In this document: positions 49,450-61,400 of the stretch, piece by piece | Layout of the letters: every line of letters starts with the position of its first letter | Numbering within the stretch: position 1 is the stretch's first letter | NCBI GenBank assembly: GCA_003116975.1 | Contig: BGKB01000011.1 | Span: 558,001-622,000, forward strand | Reading direction: 5' to 3' | DNA from: Aurantiochytrium sp. KH105 | Lineage: Eukaryota; Sar; Bigyra; Thraustochytrida; Thraustochytriidae | DNA: 64,000 nt | Translations under genes and position numbers: made by a program | The notes under the pieces: generated by a model | Seen by the model: only the letters and a program-made list of their open reading frames with translations | The model's database searches: none | What the model was told of the DNA's origin: nothing

Positions 49450-52400
49450 ATGCGATCCTTTCTCAATCGTTTTCGAGCGACAAGCCGACCCGATGTGCGC
49501 ATGGAAGGCAACAACAAAGGTGCTAAAAAGGCCACCAATGGCAAGGCAGATACCACGCGCGAACGGCGGCAAAAGGGCAGACTCAACCGCAAGGGGAGCT
49601 CTGCCGCGCGAAGATCTCATCGCACGTTGGTTGCATACTTTGCGGATCCCGAACATGAGAAAAATATGACGCCAGAGAGCATTCGCGAGAATCTGCGCCT
49701 TGCCGAAGATGTCCTCCCAGGCCTCGTAGCAGACGCCCTCCACCAGAGCACAAACGACCTCGTCGAGGTCATGGACATCTTAAGCGGGCATATTCGCATC
49801 AACATTGGCGCCGGTCGGTCCACGGTTGTCACCCTGCAAAAGGCTTCTGTGGCGCGGCAAGGGCTCTGCTTCCAGACGTTGGACGTTCTGGAGCAGGTCT
49901 CATGCGCTCTAGAGGATGGCGCAGATGCCTGCGCAGCGGTCGGTCTACCTGCCCAGCTACTTTACGCCCTCTCGCTCTACTTTGGCATCGTGGTCGCCGA
50001 TGATCATGCTTCATTCGTCCTTCGGGCCGAGCAAGACGCTGATGCAGACCGCTTCAGGCTCGATTCCCTCGAAGAGGGCTTCATTACTGAGGGCGAAACT
50101 GATGAAGACGATACAGACGGCGAGAGCGCCAGCGGGAGTGGCCGCAGGCGGGGCGGCTTCATGGGCGTCGAGTCGCCGATCGAGGTGTATCAAGGCGCAG
50201 GGGGAACCCAGGTCAACTTACCGCGTAATGACGTACAACCCGCAGAGCCTGGGGGCAAGATTCTTCGATCACAAAACGTCATGCAGAGGCTCGTTGCTAT
50301 GCTCTGCCATCTGCTACCGAATGAAGGGGTTCTCCTCAGCCTTTTGCGCGAGCCCGACCACGGTTTGCGCTACCTATTCTTTATTGTCGAGGCCACTCGT
50401 GCTCGCGACGAAGCGACCTCTCTCGTCAAGGCCGTCTCGGAGAGCCTCATGCCCGGTGCCGTTGTTGATCATATCGTTGAGGACCGTCTCCTCGAGCGCT
50501 GGATGGGGGCTATCCGCGCGCGCGCTTTTGACATCTCAAGCGTTGGATTATTAACCTGCATCGTGCAGCTCCTCGTCGCCTCGTGCCGCTCAAGCCAACG
50601 TCTCCTTGACGACTTTCAAGAGTGCGGCGGCTATGTCTTGTACTACGACGTCCTTTGCGCCGTGCCGAGCATGACGGAGGTGTCGCTAACAAATCTCCGA
50701 CAGCTAGTCTACCTCGGCCCGGGCTTTGCCGAGGCCGAAGAAGACGCCGAGCATCTTGGCGTCGTTCACTCTGTCTTTTTGGCACGAAATGAACCTGCTT
50801 TCGCGGTGGTTGCTGGCATGCTTTGCCATCTCGAGTACTCAATTTGTGTTCAGAATCGCCAGGCCCAAGAGACAATCTGGCGAAATCACATGTTTGCCTG
50901 GCGGTACATGGCCATGAGTGAGAACGAAACTGATGCAGAGCTTGCACGCTATCGCATGCCGATTTCCGGGGCCGACATGCTCCGTTTGCCATTGCTTCAT
51001 TGCGTGCTCACCATATACTCCTCCAACCCAGTCAATTTTGGGATGCTCGACGAAAAGTTTGGGGTGATGAGCACGCTGCTAGTAAGTCTCGGGGCGAGTC
51101 TTGAAATTCACGAAGAGTTTCTTTTCATGGTCGCCAAGCTCTTGGAACTGATTTCCATGGGCATGGACTATCGCCCGGCCTCCTTGCTGGAAACAATATG
51201 CAAACGCACGCTCCCAACCTTGGTCATCAATCGCCGCGTGGAGCTCCTGCACAAAGACTCTGACAAGCCGAATGCCCTCGAGCAGCTCGAGAGGGACGCC
51301 CAGGCCACTGCAGCAGCTGAATTCCCTGCTCTCCTGGAAGAACGCCCGCCCATGAATCCATTGGCAGACTCTCTCGCGGCCCTTGCAGAGCCGTCTTCAA
51401 GTCTAGATGCCGAATCTTCGCCGTCCAATTTGGGCATCTCCAGCGCCACGTCGCGTACGACAGACGATACGAGCGACACAGGGCAGGCCAGCGGCCCCAC
51501 GATCACCGACGCTTTGGGACAACAAACACATGTTGCGCCAGGGACGTTTATCATGCATGTGTTATGTCAGACGCTCATCAAGATGATTCGCAGCGACGAA
51601 GGGTACCGCGTCGAGCTGCGCGAGGCAGGTCTCCTTTCGCAGGCCATCTTTCCATTTCTTGTCCTCGCCGCTGACGCTCCGTCGCGGAGCGCGGACCCGG
51701 AGCTTTTTCAAATGCTCAACAGCTGGTGCGCCCTCCTCTGCGACATGCTGGACGGCGACCCCATCAACGAACAGCTTTTGCGCGAGTCCAATGCACATCA
51801 TTCTCTCTATCGACTAGTCCTTCGTAAGCCTACGGCACCTCTGCTGGTGCTGTTGCAGTTGGCGCGGGGCGACAGCCCATTCTTGGAGCAGGATGTAGGT
51901 GCCTTGCTCGAGATACTTCAACAATCGCGTCGCGACTGGTCCCGCAAATATGAAATTCTTGGCACGCTCGTGGAAATGATGCGCAAAAATCACAATGCCA
52001 AGAATCTCATGCGCCAGCTCAATGGCTTCGAAACGATGCTCTACGTTCTGGAAAGCTTGCAGGGCAAGTTCTCGGATGACGTTCCCGATGACGAACGCAA
52101 CGAGGCCGTCTCCGTCCTAGAACGCGTCTTTCAAGTCTTTACCGTGGCCATGACGGGCAACCACATCGTCAATCGCGCCTACATCAAGGAGGAAATTCGT
52201 TACGAGTCCATGTCATCCACGTGCCAGTCCATTGGCATCTTTGGCACGGCGCACGACCGTGTCCTCGTGGACATGGTCATTGACTGCATTACCGAGGTGA
52301 TCGAAATCCGCCTTTGTCGCAACCGCACCAGCATACACAACGCCAGTGAGCTCGTCGATGCCGATACCTTGCGAATACGCAATGTTGATCCACTGCAGAT

Positions 52401-55400
52401 CCTAACGATTCGACTCTCGCTGCTCAGCGAAGAAGGCCTGGGCCAGCTTCTCACGCGCCTCACCAGTATGGTGCATGGCGATCATAGCGAGCAGGCCGCC
52501 AATTGCGAGATCCTTTGCGAGACCTGGCTTCCGAAGATTCTCATGGACGAACTCTTTGAAAAGATTCTCTGCGATGCGGGCCACCCCCAACACGAGACAG
52601 CAATCCTCCTGCTTGGAAGCCTCGAACGCCATCGATCAACGACGCAGTCCGTAGAGCGTCTTCTTTCTGCCATTTTTGATGTTTACAACCGAAAGAGCAC
52701 TCTCAGCGCAGACCACTCGACTGTAGTGGCGTTGCTTAAAGTGCTCAATCTCGCCGCAAACCCGGGCAATGACGATGCATTCTTTTGCCCGTATGTGCAA
52801 ATGTCCGGCCCGAGCGATGTCTTTCTGCTTGCCGACGAGACCGCCCCTGGTCGTAAAGCAGTTGATGCTTCTGGCAATAACAGCAGCAGCGGCCCGCGCA
52901 AGGTGGCGAAGCAAGCTAGCCATCGATCCTCTGTTCAGGACAACGCTCCAGGAAATCTGCACATTGCAGGGCTTGGGAAGCGTCCATGGCCGCCAGCATT
53001 GGGATATACGCTTTCCTTTTGGGTCTGGCTTGGCAAAGAGGTCGGCGAGCCCATCGTGCTGGCCTCGATTCGGAACAAAGATGGACACCAGCTTCTTCGC
53101 GTGACCATTGAGGACGGTGGTCTCGTGCGGTGCCGCACGTGCGGCCCACAAGCCGGACAATATAGCCCGAACGCCTCTCGCTCGAGCCCGCCCCCGATTG
53201 GGACTCACGCATCCCAACTGGGCACGGGGGCGACCTCGTATGCATCAGACGCACGCACAGGTGGCGGTCGTCTCAGTCCTCCCGTGGGGAGCGGGCCAGG
53301 AGGGGGACTTGTTGACGACCAGGCTTCTGGACCTATTCCTGAGCTCACGCGCGCCGCGCTTGCCGCCGTGACGGCTTCTGCAGAGGCAAGTGCCGCGGTG
53401 TCAACGCTCTTGGGCATTCCACGAAACGCCGGAAGTCCCTTGGCCGGGGCCTCCCCGACTACACCTGCCTCCCCGCTCCAGGCGCCACCCAAGCCCAGCG
53501 CGTCCCCGCGCGAGCGCTTCCTGCGCGACTTGGCCCCGTACGAGATTGTTTTCCCGAACCTGAACCTCAGACCTGGGCATTGGCACCATATCGTGCTCGT
53601 TCATAAGGCCTTGAGTAATATTGGCCTGATCATCGACAAGTCTTTGAATGGCCGAATGACGCTCTACTGCGATGGTGTCGAGGCCGCAACCTCGAAGTTT
53701 CCATATCCGACATCGATGCCAAATGGCGGCCTAAAGACGTCGGTTTTCATGGGCGTCGACCCAGTTCTTTCGGCGACGAGGAGGCCCAGCGATGCCGTTC
53801 GTTTCTGGCGTCTCGGTCCCATGCTCATGCTCGACATCCCGAAAACAGATTCTTTTGCAAGAGATGCCTATCTGCTGGGCGTAAATTACAATGGCACGCT
53901 AAGTCGCAGCTGCGCCACAATGCGCGACGCGCGTTCGTTCACCACCGTCTTGCTGGAAAAAGTATTTGCGTACGAGCGAGGCAGCGAGGAGGTCGACGCC
54001 GGCTCTGTGACGAGCCATCTTGATCGTCTCGGACTACCGAGCGCCTCTTGGCAAGACCTGCTGCAGCGCAACACGGAGTTTCTGCACCAATCCGGCCACG
54101 TGGATCTCGAAAACGTGATTTGCTCCTTTTATGCGGGCCGACGCACCACATTGGAAGGCTTCAAGTCTATCGACACCAAGTCGTTGGTCGAGAAAAAAAT
54201 TCGGGAGATTGACGTCCCACGGACCGTCCTTGTCAACAGCGCAACAACTGCGGCTCCTGGCGCGGGTCAGCAGCAGATTCTCGCTGTGCTCGGAGGAGGC
54301 GCATTCGCGGTGACACCGCTTCCGTTGTGTGACACGGTGCGAAGCGTTGGCGGCGTCACTGTTGTTCTGCGCCTGCTTGAGCTAAGTCCGGACCCCGAAG
54401 TGACCGTCTTGACTTTGCGTCTACTGCGCAATATCGTTGGCGGTCACGAGTACAATCGCTTTGCGTTTCGCCAATCCAATGGGCCTCGCGTGCTGGCATG
54501 GGTCCTCTTTGGCATTGCCCAGCGGACCAAGGAAATATTCACCCCGCAGGTCTTTGAGAACATGCTCAACCTTGCCGTTCTTGGGGAAGGCGAGGATGCT
54601 CTGATTGTCGACCCCGAGATGCTGCATCAACTCGTGTTGAACCATCAGGTATGGCGCGGCTCGCAACACTCGGGCCATCACCGGTGGGGGTTCGTTGTGA
54701 TCATCCTACAGTGGCTGAGCAATCTCGTCGACAAGGACAATCTCAATGTCCGACTCAATCTAGACGCTCTGCTTCGACTGAATATCATCGACTGGGTGCT
54801 CGAAATTGTCCTCACTCTCGCCATTGACATTCCTCCGGAAGAGGATACGATTTCCGATGTGCTTGCCGCAGCGCTGCATTTTCTTCACAACTTCATCAAG
54901 CAACGTCTTGAGCATCGTTCCCTCTTTGAGCTCTTCAAGCATATTCTTGTGTCACTCCCAAGTGACGAGGAGGTTGACGAAGTCTTGGTGAGCAAGTCAC
55001 CGGAAGACGCAAGCCTCACGCGCTCTGTATCAGCGCCACCGTCTTCAGAGCCGGCCGGAGAAAGTAAGAACGAGAAAGAGGGTGAGAACGAGAGCGAAAA
55101 AGACGTGCGATCGTCTCAAGATACTACACTCCCCGACCCCCCACCTGTACGTCAGGAGCAAACGTACTCGACCTCCACGGTTGAGACCACGAACGACACA
55201 GATGATGATACGACGAATGCGAAGTCACCAAACCCTGCACAAGACGAGATGAACAGCAGCACAATCATGCCGCAGATTGCGTCAGGGAGCGCGCCCCCGC
55301 CACGACGACGAAGACGACGACGCACGGTGACAGATCTTGTTAAGAGCAAGGCTGTCAAGTCTGGGCGTCGCCTAGCCCTGCCCTCGGACGACGACCTTTC

Positions 55401-58400
55401 GGAGGCTGGCGAAGCAATTCTGCGCAAGATTCGTTGCATGCTTTTTGAGCTACTTCTCGAGATTCCTGAGCAAGTGCCGGCGGAGTCGACGCGGACCCTG
55501 GCGGAGCATCGGACAGCCACCTTTGCCGTTTTCTCTGATATTCTCTCCGTGCACTGGTTCACCTGTCTCATTCGCCCTGATAGCGACTCGGAGACCTTTT
55601 TATTGGCCGTGCGCTTGCTCGTGGAGATTCTCCAGGAGAGTCCCGAATTTGCACGTCACTTTATCGCCCATGGTGGATTTGCAATGCTCGCAGAGGCGGG
55701 CAAAACGCACCGCGAGCTGGAGAGTCTTTCGTTCTCTCTCCTCATTCTGATCTGTGGCATTCCTGCGCATCTGCTCGGGTCCCCAATCTCCTTGCGAAAT
55801 CGGCAACGCGCGCGTTTGAGTAGCAACGAAAGCAGGAGTAGCAACATGAGCAGTGGAAGTTACACTCACCCCATGCATGATCGCGCATCGTTTGGTCTGG
55901 GTACTTCTGATGCACCCGACGAGCGCATCAGTAGTTTTGTGAGCCCAGGTGTGAAGCAGCGTCTCCTGAATCGCCGATCGACAGTTGAAGCGGGAGCAAA
56001 TGTCGAAATGCTCCACGCTAGCCTTGTCGACCAATTCCGGGTCTTGCTGCTCCGAACAGCACGATTTTCGCCGCCACGATGGTATCTCGATGCGCACGAA
56101 GCGCTGATGCAAGTGCTATGCGGCGTACTCGACGCCGTCAATGAGAATGACTTGGTACAGGTGACGCCATTGAGCCCTGTCGCTACGGGAAAGCCAACCT
56201 TTGAGTGGACGCGCGATAAAATCGAATCACTCTGCGGGAACGTTTGTTCGGCGCTGGTCATCACCGTGCAGCGTTTTCCTAGTGCTGTGGGCTTTTTTGA
56301 GACGAGCGCCTTTGTTGACATGTGCACGGAGCTTCTTTTCGTCGACGCGCGCGGTCACTTGAAGGAACAAGCGTCTGTAGACGGTCCCGAGGACAAGGAA
56401 GACCTCACGGGGGCTCATGTGTCAGGGACAACGAGTCAGGGCTTCACTGGCCCAATTGCAATGAGCATGATGATTTTGTACAGCGAGCTCTTATGCGACG
56501 CCGTAGCTGAGGATGGCTCGAGTGGCAACAGTGGCGCCTCCTCGGGCGGAGTCAAAAATGGAGACGTAATGGCCCCGTCGGCTGCCGTAGCAGCAATGGA
56601 ACATCCTCCGCTTCGGCCCAAAGATGGAAGGAAGCTGCTCGAGACCTTGATGCAGTCTTTTCCGACGACAGCACCCGCTGAGGAAGCACTTGGCTTCCAG
56701 ACGGCACTGATTCAAGCGTTTATGCCTCGTCTTACTCTCATGCTCGACGATCGCACTTGGGAAGCACGCATGAGCGCTGGATCTCGCATGAAGCTTCCTC
56801 ATAATGCCGATCCGAACAAGGTCGGGGCGTTGGTGTGCTTTTTGGCGGGACGCGCCTCTTTTGGCTGGATTCCGAACGCGGAGCACACAATTCTAGAACT
56901 AACCTTGCAGGCCGAAAGCCGCGTCGACACACTCGAGTTCAAAGAACGCATTCTGCGTTGCGCTCGAGGACTGATCCTCTGGTCGTTAGACGTGTCTCTG
57001 CTGAACAAGACGACGGACTCGCTTGGCCAATTGCTGCAGGCCGTGCGACGCAATTACCGTCGCCTTCGAACGAACGAAATGATTAGCAACGTGCTTCGAA
57101 TGCTGGGGCAGAGCAACTCGTCGAGTCCCATGAGTGACGGCAGCAACAAAGAGCCCTACGTAGTAGCTGAGATGATCCCCGACGAGCTTCGTGCCGAGTT
57201 CAACATGTACGATGAAAGTACGCTTTTTGTCACTTGTTTCATTGGCATGAGTTTGCGTCATCTCGCTTTGGCTTTCAAGTCAGGAGACACGGAAATGCAG
57301 AACCTTTTGGTCAAGGGTCTGGCCAAGGCGGCGGCGAGCCGACCGGCGCTCTTTCTCAAGGAGCCCACGCTTGGCGTAGGCTTCCGCGGTCTTGTTCTCG
57401 GCGACGAAAATGCCGAAGTGGACTCAGCGGTGCCCATGGATGCTGATGTGAATCCCAACGCGGTCCCGAACTTTCTCGCATGGGCAAAGGAGCGGCACGA
57501 GGAGGGCAAGCTGCGGCCAGATTGGCTCCGTCGAATTTGGCTGCGTGTCAAGCATATTGAGCTGTTCGGAAGCCAGGTCCAGTGCGGTCTGACTCCACCA
57601 GAGACGCTGCGCGACATGGCGCCGACCTTTGACGGAGTTGAGTTCCCCGAGCATCGACGCTTCTTGCACATTGAGGTGGAGTACATGAAGCGTCAGAGCA
57701 ACAAGCGCAGGGTCAGCACCAGTGGCACCGCGCAGCGAACCCACCCGTCACCAGACAAGGTACTTCAAGCTGCAAAGACACTGATGACGACAACGCAGGA
57801 AGAGGCCGCTGAACGTCATCGTCAATGGCAACGCGTCGGTCTGGAGCATCTGCTCCGTGGCAAGCGTTGTTGGAAGAAGGAGACGGATCTCTTCCGTCGA
57901 GGTGTGCACAGCTCGTTCTTTCTACCATCTGCAACGGCAAAGGAAGTGGAGGAAAATCCTCTCGATGAGGACAAACGATTTCTCTTGGATTGCAGCGACG
58001 GACAGGACCGTATGCGCCGGCGCGTTATGCTTCATCTGAAGTTCACGAATCGATTCCGCTTTGTCGGGTATCTTCCAGATCCAGAACCTTCTCCTTTCGC
58101 GGAGAAGAGCGATATGGCGGATGCGGGCGCACCCATGTCGGGAGACAGTCTTTCCACTTCTCGATCAGGCTTGGAAAGGTCGCCAGTCGTGGCGCTCCAG
58201 GCGAGCTTGCGGAAGGCATCCGTGGGCGGTCTTGGGGACGCTGAGCTTGGTGACGAAGGGTCGAGTGAGCTCGGCGAATTCGAGCAGGAGGAGGACGAGC
58301 TAAACAAGGTGTTGTACTCGCTTCGCGGGCCTCGATCTGACCGACGATCCACTCGTCTCAGATCGCTTACGGACGATGCCTTTGACGACGCATTTGACGA

Positions 58401-61400
58401 AGGCGACTTGATGGGCGACGACGACGACGACGACGACGACGACAACGACGACGCTGATGATGTTGATGTTGATGTTAATGAAAATGGCAACGAAGACGGC
58501 CAGATCGGACACGGTCGGAGAGCAAGTAGTATCAATCAGGCGGAAGCAAGTGCCGGCGAGAACGAGACGTCACCTCCGCCGGCAAGCGATGGGTCTGACA
58601 TGGACAAAGAAGGAATGTCTTCTCAGCGAAGCATCTCACCGGAGATGGATCATGATGCCCTTGAAGATTTCCGTCTCGCCCCTGGGTTGACGTCATCGAG
58701 AAAGCGCAACCCTTTGCAAAAACGGCAATCTCTCCGACTCGAGGATTCGGAGGACTTTGAGCAAGCTGCAGAACTCGAAGCTGCTCAAAGCGTTGAGTCG
58801 CACGAAGAAAGGCGAAATACCGGCGCCTCCAAACACGCTACGAGCGATGGTGCCTCGGCGAGAAAGAACTCCATAGCCAAAGAGGCCGGCGGCGCGTCGT
58901 CAATCCATGCCGCCAAAGACACCAGCGCGGGCGCTTCAACAGCACCTCTCGTAGCCGACGCAACGGGTGGGCCCAACGAGCCTTTGCAAGATCCCGACCT
59001 GCTCATTCCTGAAGACAAGGTATCCGGCTCTGGTCTCCCAGACAAGACTGCGACCTCGACTCCAAACGATGGGCTGTCGCCTCCCAGATCGAATCGCGGC
59101 GAAAGCGAAGAGTCTTTTGATGATGCTGCCAGTTCGCAAGCGACTGAGAAAACTGCTGCAAAGCAAGGGCCTGTTTCGATTGAAGAGGAAATGACTGCGC
59201 TTGGATGGGAGGACGAGGAACGAATTTGGTCGGAATTGGACATTCTGGATCGCAAACGCAAGCCTGAGCGTATTGTGGAGTGCGCCGAGGTTAGTGGTAT
59301 GGAAGCCAATCGCGGTATCGCAATTCTGTGCGAGAAGTCCTTGTACTTTGTATCGAACTATAGGATTGTCGACAATCACTTTGAACAACTACCCCAGTCG
59401 GAGCGCTGCGTGTCGCACGTGTACGATGTGACGATGCGGGGCGACTACGTTCACATTTTGGCACCTGGCGAGTCGTACGGAGATACTGTATACACGCGAC
59501 AGGGCATGTCGCGATCCGTGTCTGCCCTGACGAGCACATCGCAATCGATTGGATACGACTCCGGTGCGGAGATGTCCTTGCCCGCGCCGAGCCTGCGCAA
59601 GCTACGTTTCGATCAGATTCGCGAGATGTACAGACGCAGGTACATGTTCAGCGAGGTCGGCATTGAGTTTTTCGCTGTAGACGGCGGTAACTTTCTGCTC
59701 GTCTTTGACTCACAAGAAGACCGCGACTGGATGTTTACCAAGGTGCTGGCCAAGGAGATGCCGCACTTGATTATCTCAAAGTCAAGCACAATGCAAGGTT
59801 TAGCGCAGTCAAGTTTGATGAACCCGGAGGGACTCTCTCTGGGCGCGCTCATGGCACCATTTCGCCGATTCAGGGCGTCTGTGACGAGACAGTGGCTGGA
59901 TGGCGAAATCTCCAACTTTTCGTACCTGATGCATCTCAACATGCTCGCCGGAAGGTCGCACAACGATTTGACGCAGTACCCTGTGTTCCCGTGGATTCTG
60001 CAACAGTACACGAAGGAGCACCTTGATCTGGAAGACCCGGCATCGTATCGAGATCTTTCCAAGCCGATGGGAGCGCTCAATCCAGAGCGCGCCAAGCAGT
60101 TCTCGGAACGCTACGCACTGCTTGCATCGACAGCTGCAGAGACGCAAATGCAGCCCTTTCATTACGGAACACACTATTCGTGCTCTGCGTACGTTTTGCA
60201 GTTCCTGATCCGTTTAGAGCCGTACACTTGCATGGCGCTCGAATTGCAGGGCGGCCAGTTTGATCGTGCCGACCGTCTTTTTCATTCATTTATATCGAGC
60301 TGGCGGAGCGTGTCCGGAGAAGACTTTAATGTGCAAGACGTGCGGGAACTGATTCCCGAATTCTTTTACCTACCTGAATTCCTGCACAATCGTAACAAGT
60401 TTGACTTTGGAACCACGCAGCGCGGCATTCGCGTGGATGATGTGGAGCTGCCCACGTGGAGCCAGAACGACCCGTTTTACTTTGTGCGTATGCACCGACG
60501 CGCACTGGAGTCACGCTACGTGTCAGAGCACCTTCATGAATGGATCGACTTGATCTTTGGGTACAAGCAGCGCGGTCGTGCGGCGATCGAATCACAGAAC
60601 GTTTTCCATCCGCTGACCTATGAAGGAGAAGTGAATCCAGACGAGATCGACGATCCTGTCTTGAAGAAAGCAACCCTTGCGCAGATTCACAATTTCGGCC
60701 AGACGCCGCGCAAGCTTTTTTCCAAGCCGCACCCCAGACGTGTCGTGCCGCGTGTCAACCTTTCGAGACCAATTACGGAAGTGGAAGCGTCTGCCGTGGC
60801 CTGGCACCATCGTCTGGCGCCGCCTTTGGTTATTCCTGGCGCCTATGCGCGTCCTGCCATTGAGCGTCCCGGTGAGAATGGCACAGCCCAGCTCCCTGGA
60901 CAATGTTCCTTGGCATCCATCGACTCGGGCTTTGCTCTTCGTTTCATCGGCACTCCAGGCGCCGTCCAGGAAATATCCGTCACACCCGAGAAGGTGGTCG
61001 TGCTGTCGGGCAGCGCCACCATGATTCAGCCCTTTACGGGTTTGTATCTGAGCTGGGGGTCGGAGAATGGCTCGTTACGTTTGCACAGCGTTGCACCAAG
61101 CCTGAACTACTCGCTGGCCCCGGGCAAGGTTGTGGCCGTCTTTGAAGCTTTGCACACGGGCGCGATCACAGCCTGCAGCGTGAGTGAGGATGGAGCGCAC
61201 ATTTGGACGGGTGGTGCAGATGCTCTTGTTACAGCTTGGCACTTGCGCAAGGCGAAGGAGCGCAATGGCGCCTGGGTGCTGGACCAGATTCAGGTTCTGT
61301 CTTCTCACACAGCAGCGATCACCTCGCTGGCAACGTCGCAGAAGCAGGGCATCGCCGTGTCCGGATCTCGTGACTGCACAGCGGTACTCTGGGATTTGGA